A stretch of 32,508 nt of DNA, taken from JAEUPI01 sp035499355. Its GTDB lineage: Bacteria; Pseudomonadota; Gammaproteobacteria; Burkholderiales; Burkholderiaceae_C. The translations under genes and the position numbers were made by a program. The stretch is taken from contig DATJYZ010000148.1 of NCBI GenBank assembly GCA_035499355.1, forward strand, positions 1-32,508, written 5' to 3'. Below are positions 21,974 through 28,876 of the stretch, in pieces (positions within the stretch are counted from its first letter, which is position 1; every line of letters begins with the position of its first letter). The notes under the pieces were generated by a model, which saw nothing but the letters and a program-made list of their open reading frames with translations, was not told where the DNA came from and ran no database searches.

Positions 21974-24070
21974 ATGGGTCAACTCGTCGAAGCCTCGAGC
22001 TCGTCTGCCGCGGCGCGCACCGCGTCGCTCGACCGGCCGCCGTGGACGGCGCTGCTGGCGGTGGCAGCGGCGTACTACATCGGTGCGCGCGTGGGCCTGT
22101 CGCTGACCGCGGCGCCGTTTCCGTTGGCCGTCTTGTGGCCACCGAATGCGCTGCTGTTCGCGGCCCTGCTGCTGGCGCCGTCGCGCTGGTGGTGGATGCT
22201 CATCGCCGCGGCGTTCCCGGCGCACCTGGCCGCCGAGCTGCAGGAGAACGTGCCGCTGGTCATGGTGCTGTGCTGGTTCGTCAGCAACATCACCGAGGCG
22301 CTGATCGGCGCGTCGTTCGTGCGCTGGCTGGCGGGCCCGGGTGCCGGCCTGAACACCGTGCGCATGGTGATCGTGTTCTGCGGCGCCGCCGCGCTGGCGC
22401 CGTTCGTGTCGTCTTTCTTCGACGCCGCGTTCGTGCGCCTGGTTGGCTTCGGCAGCGGCGACTACTGGAGCCTGTGGAAGGCGCGCCTGCCCTCCAACAT
22501 GCTGGCGGCGCTGATCTTCGTGCCGGTGGTGCTGACCTGGGCCGCGGTCGAGCCGCCGCTGCTGCGCGCTGCCACGCGCGCACGCGCGGTCGAGGGCGGC
22601 GCGTTGCTCGCGGGCCTGCTGGTGGTCAGCTTCGTCGCCTTCGACACCGGCTTCGCCCACACGGGATCGGCGAGCCTGCTGTACCTGCCGGTGCCGTTCC
22701 TGATCTGGGCGGCGCTGCGCTTCGGGCCGCCGCTGACGAGCGCCGGGTTCATGGTGGTGGCGTTCCTGGTGATCTGGGGCGCGGGCCACGGCCGCGGCCC
22801 GTTCATGCACCCGGCCACGCCGGTCGAGGCGCCGCCGATCCAGCTGTTCCTCGTCACCATCGCGGTGCCGCTGCTGCTGCTGGCGGCGCTGATCGAGGAA
22901 CGGCGCGTCGCCGAGCAGCGCCAGCGTGCCTCGCAGCGCCTGTTCGCCACCGCGTTCCGATCGAGCCCCGACGCCGTGGCGATCAGCCGGCGCAGAGATG
23001 GCCGCGTGCTCGAGGCCAACAACCACTGGCTCGAGCTGATGGGCTATCGACCCGACGAGCTGGCCCGCGGCCACGTGGCGCCGTTGTCGATGCACCTGCA
23101 CGACGCCGGTGACCGCGCGCGCGTCGAGGCGCTGCTGCACGATGTCGGCGACATTACCCGTGACGTCGAGGTCACGCTGCGCGACCGGCGCGGCAATGCG
23201 ACGCAGGTGCTGGTGCGCGCCAAGGCGGTCGAGCTCGACGGACAGGCCTGCACGATCAGCATCGTGCGTGACATCAGCGAGCTGCGTCGCGTCGAGCTGC
23301 AGGCGCGCGAGCAGCGACTGCAGCTGACCCATCTGACCCGGGTGGCGTCGTTGACCGAGCTGTCCAGCACGCTGGCGCACGAGCTGAACCAGCCGCTGAC
23401 GGCGATCCTGAGCAACGCGCAGGCGGCGTTGCGCTTCCTGTCGCGCGAGCCCGCCAAGCTAGACGAGATCCGCCCGATCCTGCAGGAGATCGTCGAGGCC
23501 GACAAGCGCGCCGGCGAGCTGATCCACCACCTGCGCCTGCTGATGAAGCGGGGCGATGAGCAGTTCGTGCGCGTCGACCTCAACCAGGTCGTTCGCAAGG
23601 TGCTGGAGCTGTTGCACGGCGAGTTCGTGACGCGCGATGTCGACGTGCGATTCGGCCTGTCGCACGAGCTGCCGCAGGTCCATGGCGACCCGGTGCAGCT
23701 GCAGCAGGTGGTGATGAACCTGGTGTCCAACGCCTGCGACGCGATGCGCAGCCCGGCGTGCCGCGAGCGCACGCTGTCGGTCACCACCCTCCACGGCTTC
23801 GACGGCAGCGTGCAGCTGGTGGTCAGCGACACCGGGCCGGGCATCGCGGTCGGCCAGCTCGATCGCGTGTTCGAGCCGTTCTTCACCACCAAGGCCAGCG
23901 GCCTCGGCCTCGGGCTGCCGATCTCGCGGCGCATTGCTCGCGCGCACGGGGGCACGCTGGTGGCCGAGCAGCGCGACCGCGGCGCCGCCTTCAGGTTGAC
24001 GATGCCGGTCGCGCGCGTGGCGCGCGTCACGGCGTCACGGGTGACTTCTTCCAGCTCGGATCGGGGTTGA
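21974..24070 (+). CDS. MASE1-PAS sensor histidine kinase
   Basis: This 698-residue kinase starts at ATG 21974 with CCGGAG upstream. Residues 15-310 are a MASE1-type integral-membrane sensor with about eight helices (VAAAYYIGARVGLSL, FPLAVLWPPNALLFAALLL, AAAFPAHLAAEL and so on). A PAS domain follows at about 325-445 (FRSSPDAVAISRRRDGRVLEANN, ELMGYRPDELARG). The HisKA domain carries H469 in AHELNQPLTAIL, and the ATPase domain shows the N box VVMNLVSNACDAM, DTGPGIA and GLGLGLPISRRI. The class matches FixL/TodS-like kinases that pair with FixJ-like regulators, and it is divergent from such a regulator. Its last 44 bases overlap the convergent DUF2950 gene. Confidence 0.93.
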   Translation: MGQLVEASSSSAAARTASLDRPPWTALLAVAAAYYIGARVGLSLTAAPFPLAVLWPPNALLFAALLLAPSRWWWMLIAAAFPAHLAAELQENVPLVMVLCWFVSNITEALIGASFVRWLAGPGAGLNTVRMVIVFCGAAALAPFVSSFFDAAFVRLVGFGSGDYWSLWKARLPSNMLAALIFVPVVLTWAAVEPPLLRAATRARAVEGGALLAGLLVVSFVAFDTGFAHTGSASLLYLPVPFLIWAALRFGPPLTSAGFMVVAFLVIWGAGHGRGPFMHPATPVEAPPIQLFLVTIAVPLLLLAALIEERRVAEQRQRASQRLFATAFRSSPDAVAISRRRDGRVLEANNHWLELMGYRPDELARGHVAPLSMHLHDAGDRARVEALLHDVGDITRDVEVTLRDRRGNATQVLVRAKAVELDGQACTISIVRDISELRRVELQAREQRLQLTHLTRVASLTELSSTLAHELNQPLTAILSNAQAALRFLSREPAKLDEIRPILQEIVEADKRAGELIHHLRLLMKRGDEQFVRVDLNQVVRKVLELLHGEFVTRDVDVRFGLSHELPQVHGDPVQLQQVVMNLVSNACDAMRSPACRERTLSVTTLHGFDGSVQLVVSDTGPGIAVGQLDRVFEPFFTTKASGLGLGLPISRRIARAHGGTLVAEQRDRGAAFRLTMPVARVARVTASRVTSSSSDRG

Positions 24071-24914
24071 ACGTCGTCGTCGCGCGGGCGATGGCGTCGC
24101 TGTCGGGGCCGAGGTCCTTCTCGTAGACGATGCCGGCGTGGCTGACCATGAAGGTCATGATGCCGGTCTCGCCATAGCGCACCGGCCAGGCGATGGCGGC
24201 GAAACCGCTGCGCATGCGCTTGCCGATGATGTAGTCGTAGGCGCCGCCGGGCGCGTCCTTGCCCTGCCTGGTGAGGATCTTGTAGTGGTAGCCGTAGTAG
24301 CCGGGACCCTTGGGCTTCTGCACCGCCACCAACGGACCGAGCGGGCTCTCGTCGAGGCCGAGCGGGCTCTGCCAGTACAGGCCGTCCTTCTTGCCCTTCG
24401 TGCTGACGAGTTTCTGCGCGTACTCGTGGACGCCGTCGCCGTTGCGATCGACCGCCGAGTACTCGCGCTGCGCGTCGTAGTAGGCCAGCATGCCCTGGAT
24501 CGTCGCCAGCTCGTTGCGGCCGATGCGCCGCGTGCGCATCTCGTCGGCGCCGGCCACGACGTCGAACTGCCAGCCCATCTTGCGCTTGGCGATCGGGATC
24601 GGCAGCGACCAGCCCTGCTCGCCGACCAGCAGCGTGGCCTTGCCGTCGGCCTCGACGATCTTGTGCTGCTTGTCCCACGCTGCGAGGTAGGCCTCGATGT
24701 CGGCACGGTCGACGCCGTCGGTCTTGATGAACTGCTTGTAGTTGGCGCCCAGCACCACGCCAAGCGCGGCGCGGTCGACCTTGCGCAGCGCGTCGGTGAA
24801 CGCCTCGGCAGCCGCTTCGGCGCTCGGGTAGGCCTTCTGCGCCAGCGCCAGCGGCGACACCAGCGCGCACGCCAGCACGGTGGCACGCAGCAAGCCGGTG
24901 ATCGATGGCCTCAT
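24027..24914 (-). CDS. DUF2950 secreted protein, copy 1
   Basis: This 295-residue protein has a signal peptide (VLACALVSPLALAQ) and the full DUF2950 layout: an N-terminal helical region, IGRNELATIQGMLAYYDAQREY, GLYWQSPLGLDESPLGPL, GYHYKILTRQGKDAPGGAYDYI and WPVRYGETGIMTFMVSHAG followed by VYEKDLG. The function of the family is unknown. A loop DRNGDGVHEYAQ resembles a calcium-binding DxNxDGxxxE turn and is also present in copy 2 as DRNGNGVREYAL. It starts 15 bases after the stop of the DUF3300 gene and has no promoter of its own. Its 3' end overlaps the kinase gene on the other strand by 44 bp. Confidence 0.9.
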   Translation of the reverse strand: MRPSITGLLRATVLACALVSPLALAQKAYPSAEAAAEAFTDALRKVDRAALGVVLGANYKQFIKTDGVDRADIEAYLAAWDKQHKIVEADGKATLLVGEQGWSLPIPIAKRKMGWQFDVVAGADEMRTRRIGRNELATIQGMLAYYDAQREYSAVDRNGDGVHEYAQKLVSTKGKKDGLYWQSPLGLDESPLGPLVAVQKPKGPGYYGYHYKILTRQGKDAPGGAYDYIIGKRMRSGFAAIAWPVRYGETGIMTFMVSHAGIVYEKDLGPDSDAIARATTTFNPDPSWKKSPVTP

Positions 24915-24929
24915 GCTGTCCCTCGCTTG

Positions 24930-26255
24930 CTAGCGCCGGCGCCCACCGCCACCACCACCGGCGCGGCCACCACCGCCACCACCACCGCCGGCCCTGGCGC
25001 CACCGCCGCCGAAGTTCGACGACGATGCACGGCTGGCGCCACCGCGGTCGGCCTGCTGCCGCGCCGCCCCGGCGTTGCCGGCGCCGCTCAGCGCGCTGTC
25101 GCTGGCACCACGCGCGCGGTCCTGAGCACCCAACTGACTGGCACCCGCGCCGCCAGCACCGGCGCGATCACGCCCCGCGCCTTGCGCGGCGGCCTGGTTG
25201 GCGCGGTCGCGCGCGCCCGGATCGTTGCGCAACTCCTGGCGGCCCTGCGACGGATCCATGCCGCGGTCCTGCAGCGAGCTCTGCGCCTGCTGGCGCTGCG
25301 CGTCGCGGCTCGGGTCGCGACCGCGGTAGTCGTTGCGCGCGCTCGAGTCGCCGACGCCCTTGCTGCCGTACTTGTCGCGGCTCGCCTGATCGCCGTAGGG
25401 CACGCCGCGGCGGTTGGCCGAGTTGTGCTGGAAGTTGCTGTTGTTGATCTGGCGGTTGGTGTTGATGCTGTTGTACTTGTTGACGTTGATGTTGACGTTG
25501 CCGCCGCCCCAGTTACAGCCGCCCCAGATGGAGCCGATGGCGGCGACGCCGATGCCGAACGCAATGCCCGAGGCCAGCGCGGCACCCGGGTAGTAGTACG
25601 GCGGCGGGGGGTAGTAGTACGGCGGATACGACGGGTACGGCCAGGTGCCGTAGACCACTTGCGGGTTGTACGCCGGCACGTAGACCGTCTCGGGTTGCGC
25701 CGGCTCGACCTTGATGATCGTCTGCTGCGTCGTCGGCTCCTGCTCGACGATCACCTTCTGCTGCTCGTTGGATTTCAGGTTGCCGGCCTGCTGGGCCTTC
25801 TGGCGCAGCCGCTGCACCGCGTCGAGCACGTCCTTCGACGACGCCAGGAACGCATCGCCGAGCTTCTGCACCCAGTCGGGCTGGTCGCCCATGACCTGCA
25901 GGATCTGCGGAAACGCCACCAGCGACTGCACGCTCGGATCCCACGCCTGGTCCTGGACCATCTTGACCGCGGCGTCGCCCTTCTCGTCCTTGTGGGCCTT
26001 CGACCACTTGGCGGCCTCGGCCACGTCGGCCGGGTAGGTGGCCGCCATCAGCACCTGCGACAGCAGCGAATCGGGATACAGCGCGATCGGCGACAGCAGC
26101 TGCTCGAGCTGCTCCTTGCTGGCCGGCTTGGCGGCCGGTGCGGCCGCCGGCGCGGCGGCAGGCGGCGCGGGCTGCGTCTGCGGGCTCACCCAAGCCGGCA
26201 CCATCGCCATCGCGAGGGCAACGGCACAAGACTGCCAGCAGGTCGAACGGCGCAT
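24930..26255 (-). CDS. DUF3300 secreted protein with Gly/Arg-rich tail, copy 1
   Basis: This 441-residue protein begins with a signal sequence (CAVALAMAMVPAWVSPQ) and a Pro/Ala spacer. A DUF3300 domain follows at about residues 46-235 (LLSPIALYPDSLLSQVLMAA, TYPADVAEAAKWSK, WDPSVQSLVAFPQIL, VYVPAYNPQVVYGTW). Then come a Tyr/Pro run (YPSYPPYYYPPPPYYYPGA), a short hydrophobic segment, an Asn-rich patch (GGNVNINVNKYNSINTN) and a long Gly/Arg/Ala/Gln disordered tail ending in GGGGGGRRR. E. coli YacH carries the same domain; the function is unknown. It forms a two-gene unit with the DUF2950 gene downstream. The start ATG 26255 has no Shine-Dalgarno and lies only about five bases after the predicted transcript start. 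Confidence 0.9.
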   Translation of the reverse strand: MRRSTCWQSCAVALAMAMVPAWVSPQTQPAPPAAAPAAAPAAKPASKEQLEQLLSPIALYPDSLLSQVLMAATYPADVAEAAKWSKAHKDEKGDAAVKMVQDQAWDPSVQSLVAFPQILQVMGDQPDWVQKLGDAFLASSKDVLDAVQRLRQKAQQAGNLKSNEQQKVIVEQEPTTQQTIIKVEPAQPETVYVPAYNPQVVYGTWPYPSYPPYYYPPPPYYYPGAALASGIAFGIGVAAIGSIWGGCNWGGGNVNINVNKYNSINTNRQINNSNFQHNSANRRGVPYGDQASRDKYGSKGVGDSSARNDYRGRDPSRDAQRQQAQSSLQDRGMDPSQGRQELRNDPGARDRANQAAAQGAGRDRAGAGGAGASQLGAQDRARGASDSALSGAGNAGAARQQADRGGASRASSSNFGGGGARAGGGGGGGGRAGGGGGGRRR

Positions 26256-26292
26256 CGAGGGCGCAGATTATGGCCGACGACGCAGGCGCGCC

Positions 26293-26310
26293 ATTGGACC
26301 TTGGTCCCAC
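26293..26310. promoter_or_regulatory. GGACC dyad box of cassette 1
   Basis: ATTGGACCTTGGTCCCAC is the closest single copy to the full dyad consensus, with one mismatch before the last base pair of the dyad and one at the end. Its centre lies 21 bp, two helical turns, from the centre of the neighbouring FNR-like box. Confidence 0.65.
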
Positions 26311-26315
26311 GCGCG

Positions 26316-26329
26316 TTGACGCGCATCAA
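26316..26329. promoter_or_regulatory. FNR/FixK-like box of cassette 1
   Basis: TTGACGCGCATCAA fits TTGA-N6-TCAA, the consensus shared by FNR, ANR and FixK proteins. It is matched at the equivalent position of cassette 2. No CRP/FNR-family gene is in the window. Confidence 0.55.
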
Positions 26330-26359
26330 AAGCCGTCGCGGTGGCGCATCGACCGCTCG

Positions 26360-27253
26360 TCACGGCGTCGACGCCTTGTGCCAGGTGTCGTCCGGATTGA
26401 AGGCCGTCATCGCGAGCGCGATCGCATCGGTGCTCGGACCGAGGTCCTTCTCGTAGACGACGCCGGCATGGCTGACCATGAAGGTCATGACGCCGGTGTG
26501 GCCGTAGCGCACCGGCCACGCCACCAGCGCGAAACCGGCGCGCATGCGACCGCCGATGATGTAGTCGTAGGCGCCGCCGGGCGCGTCCTTGCCCTGCTTG
26601 GTGAGGATCTTGAAGTGGTAGCCCCAGTAGCCCGGCCCCTTGGGTGGTTGTTTCGCCAGCAGCGGCCCGAGCGGGCTCTCGTCGACGTCGAGGGGGCTGT
26701 CCCAGTACAGGCCGTCGCGCTTGCCCGGCGCGCTCACCAGCTTGAGCGCGTACTCGCGCACGCCGTTGCCGTTGCGGTCTTCGGTGGCGTATTCGCGCTG
26801 CGCGTCGTAGTAGGCGAGCACGGCCTGCATCGCGGCGAGCTCGTTGCGGCCGATGCGCGCGGTGCGCAGCCGGTCGTTGCCGGCCACGACGTCGAACGTC
26901 CATTGCCCCGCTGCGTTCCTGGTCAGCGGGATCGGCAGCACGAACCCCGGCTCGTCGCCGACCGACAGCAGCGCGGTGGTGTCGCTTTCGTTTTGGATGC
27001 GGTGCGCCCTGTCCCAGGCCGCCAGGAACGCGGCGACGTCGTCCTTGCTGAGGTTGTCGGTCGGGATGAAGCGCTTCCAGTTCTGGCCGAACAGCGACTG
27101 CAGCGTCTGGGTGTCGTTGTCGCGCAGCGCCTGCACCAGCGCCTCGGCACCGGCCTCGGGCGTGGCGAACGTCTTCTGCGCGTGCGCCAGCGGCGAGGCG
27201 AGCAGGCAACCCAGCAACAAGACCCGGGCAATGGCAGCGATCCACGACGACAT
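26360..27253 (-). CDS. DUF2950 secreted protein, copy 2
   Basis: This 297-residue paralogue of the protein at 24027 is more than half identical by eye along its whole length. It has a signal peptide (ARVLLLGCLLASPLAHAQ), IGRNELAAMQAVLAYYDAQREY, GLYWDSPLDVDESPLGPL, KILTKQGKDAPGGAYDYIIG and MTFMVSHAGVVYEKDLG. The putative metal-binding-like turn is DRNGNGVREYAL. ATG 27253 (MSSWIAAI) is chosen because the upstream frame is the Gly-rich tail region of the preceding gene read out of frame. It follows its DUF3300 partner by 16 bases, the same spacing as in cassette 1. The high similarity suggests a cassette duplication, although the two copies have diverged clearly. Confidence 0.9.
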   Translation of the reverse strand: MSSWIAAIARVLLLGCLLASPLAHAQKTFATPEAGAEALVQALRDNDTQTLQSLFGQNWKRFIPTDNLSKDDVAAFLAAWDRAHRIQNESDTTALLSVGDEPGFVLPIPLTRNAAGQWTFDVVAGNDRLRTARIGRNELAAMQAVLAYYDAQREYATEDRNGNGVREYALKLVSAPGKRDGLYWDSPLDVDESPLGPLLAKQPPKGPGYWGYHFKILTKQGKDAPGGAYDYIIGGRMRAGFALVAWPVRYGHTGVMTFMVSHAGVVYEKDLGPSTDAIALAMTAFNPDDTWHKASTP

Positions 27254-27269
27254 CGATGTCCCCAACGTC

Positions 27270-28679
27270 CTAGCGCCGGCCGCCGCCGCCACGGCCACCA
27301 CCCCCGCCGCGGGCGCCGCCGCCACCAGCGCGCGCGCCGCCGCTGAAGTTCGACGACGACGCGCGGCTGGCGCTGCCGCGCTCGAAGCTCTGGCGCGACT
27401 GCCCCGGGTTGCTCGCGCCGCGGAACGCGTGGTCGTTGCCGCCGAGCGCCTGCGCGCGGTCGCGCGACGCGCCGATGTTGCCGGCTTGTCCGCCGCCGAA
27501 ATTGCCCTCGCGCCCGCCGCCGCCCGCGATCGAGCCCTCGCGCCCGCCGCCGACGCCGCCCTGGCCGCCGCCGAAATTGCCGCGTGCGCCTTGCGCGGCC
27601 TGCTGCGCGCGCTGGCGCGTGGCCGGGTCGTTGCGCAGCGCGTCGCGCGCCTGTGCCGGGTCCATGCCGCGGTTCTGCAATTGCTGCTGCGCCTGCTGGC
27701 GCCTCGCTTCAGTGACCGGGTCGCGGCCGCGGAAGTTGCTGCGCGCCTCGGCGCCGCCGCGGCCCTGGCCGTACCTGTCGCGGCTCGCCTGGTCGCGGTA
27801 CGGCACGCCCTTGCGGTTGGCGGCGTTGTGCTGGAAGTTGGTCTGGTTGGCGCCGAGCTGGCGGTTGTGGTTGACCCGGTTGAAGTTGTTGACGTTGATG
27901 TTGACGTTGCCGCCGCGCCAGTTGCAGCCGCCCCAGACGATGGCGCCGATGGCTACGCCCCAGAACACGCCGGCGGCGAACGCGCCCGGGTAGTAGCCGG
28001 GGTAGTAGTACGGGTACGGCGGCCAGTAGTACGGCGGGTAGTACGGGTACGGCCACGGGCCGTATACCACCGCCGGGTCGTAGGCCGGCACGTAGATCAC
28101 GTCGGGCTGCGCCGGCTCGATCTTGATCACCGTCTGCTGCGGCGCGGCCTCCTCGACGGTGACCGTCTGCTGCTCGGTGGACTTGAGGTTGCCCTGCTGC
28201 TGCGCCTTGGCGCGCAGGCGTTGCACCGCGTCGAGCACGTCTTTCGACGAGGCGAGGAAGGCGTCGCCCAGGTTCTGCACCCAGTCGGGCTGATCGCCCA
28301 TCGGCTGCAGCACCTGCGGAAACGCCGCCAGCGACTGCACCGACGGATCCCAGTTCTGGCTCTGCACCGCCGCCACCGCGGCGTCGCCCTTCATGTCCTT
28401 GTTGGCCTTGGACCACTTGGCGGCCTCGGCCACGTCGGCCGGGTAGGTGGCTGCCATCAGCACCTGCGACAGCAGCGAATCGGGATACAGCGCGATCGGT
28501 GCCACCAGCTGCTCGATCTGCTCCTTGCTGAAGGTGGCCGACGAGCCGGTGCGCGGCGCCGAGGCGGCGATCGGCGGCGGCTTGGGCGTGGCAGCCGGGG
28601 TCTGGCCGAAGGCCAGCCCCGGCAGCAGCGTCAGCACGATCGCGACGCGCATGATCCGTCCACAGGCGAGAGCTCGCAT
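27270..28679 (-). CDS. DUF3300 secreted protein with Gly/Arg-rich tail, copy 2
   Basis: Paralogue of the protein at 24930. The signal peptide is VAIVLTLLPGLAFGQ. The DUF3300 domain repeats the same blocks (VAPIALYPDSLLSQVLMAA, TYPADVAEAAKWSKANKD, WDPSVQSLAAFPQVLQPMGD, VIYVPAYDPAVVYGPW). It then has a Tyr/Pro-rich run, GGNVNINVNNFNRVNHNRQ and a long Gly/Arg/Gln/Asn tail with GGGREGNFGGGQ-type repeats. Two starts are possible: ATG 28679 (469 residues, about seven bases after the predicted transcript start) and ATG 28652 (460 residues, leader about 33 bases, signal peptide immediately after). The latter is quite plausible. The frame upstream of 28679 is a shadow of the kinase gene. Confidence 0.88.
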   Translation of the reverse strand: MRALACGRIMRVAIVLTLLPGLAFGQTPAATPKPPPIAASAPRTGSSATFSKEQIEQLVAPIALYPDSLLSQVLMAATYPADVAEAAKWSKANKDMKGDAAVAAVQSQNWDPSVQSLAAFPQVLQPMGDQPDWVQNLGDAFLASSKDVLDAVQRLRAKAQQQGNLKSTEQQTVTVEEAAPQQTVIKIEPAQPDVIYVPAYDPAVVYGPWPYPYYPPYYWPPYPYYYPGYYPGAFAAGVFWGVAIGAIVWGGCNWRGGNVNINVNNFNRVNHNRQLGANQTNFQHNAANRKGVPYRDQASRDRYGQGRGGAEARSNFRGRDPVTEARRQQAQQQLQNRGMDPAQARDALRNDPATRQRAQQAAQGARGNFGGGQGGVGGGREGSIAGGGGREGNFGGGQAGNIGASRDRAQALGGNDHAFRGASNPGQSRQSFERGSASRASSSNFSGGARAGGGGARGGGGGRGGGGRR

Positions 28680-28716
28680 ACGAGTGGGCAGATTATGGCC
28701 ATCGCCGCGAGCGCCC

Positions 28717-28734
28717 GGTGGACCTTTGCACAGC
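28717..28734. promoter_or_regulatory. Degenerate GGACC dyad of cassette 2
   Basis: GGTGGACCTTTGCACAGC keeps TGGACC-TT, the half nearest the -10, but has lost most of the other half. Relative to cassette 1 this predicts weaker binding of the dyad-recognising factor. Confidence 0.4.
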
Positions 28735-28740
28735 CGCCGT

Positions 28741-28754
28741 TTGACGCGAGTCAA
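28741..28754. promoter_or_regulatory. FNR/FixK-like box of cassette 2
   Basis: TTGACGCGAGTCAA has perfect TTGAC/GTCAA arms around a GCGA core. It fits TTGA-N6-TCAA and occupies the position equivalent to the box at 26316-26329. Confidence 0.6.
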
Positions 28755-28876
28755 CGTCGTCCGGACGCGCCGCCATCCGCCGCGCCAGACGCAACCCGTT
28801 CGAGCGAGCCACCGCTGCGCCGCGTGGATGAAGGACGCGTCGTGGATGAACCAGACAGCAATGGTGGCGCGCCCGG

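Larger units (their letters stand above)
26263..26329 (-). promoter_or_regulatory. Composite promoter of DUF3300-DUF2950 cassette 1
   Basis: Reading on the minus strand: an FNR/FixK-like box (26316-26329), a GGACC dyad (26293-26310), and a -10-like CATAAT (26267-26272) inside a 13-bp block that is identical upstream of cassette 2 (plus strand GCAGATTATGGCC, 26263-26275). Centres lie 53 and 32 bp from the -10 centre, which corresponds to about -62.5 and -41.5 if transcription starts near 26260. These are the classical positions for an upstream CRP/FNR-family activator and a promoter-overlapping activator. No -35 match is seen, as expected for an activated promoter. Confidence 0.65.
28688..28754 (-). 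promoter_or_regulatory. Composite promoter of DUF3300-DUF2950 cassette 2
   Basis: On the minus strand: FNR/FixK-like box (28741-28754), a degenerate GGACC dyad (28717-28734), and CATAAT (28692-28697) in the 13-bp block shared with cassette 1 (28688-28700). The FNR-like centre is 53 bp from the -10 centre, exactly as in cassette 1; the GGACC half is 31 bp away, against 32. The sequence between the elements is not conserved, so the elements appear to be kept by selection rather than by recent duplication. Confidence 0.62.

Noticed and set aside
24940..27330. Short GCC/ACC-type repeats resembling a tandem or CRISPR-like array
   Set aside because: They encode the Gly/Arg tails of the two DUF3300 proteins; there are no unique spacers and no repeat unit of CRISPR length.
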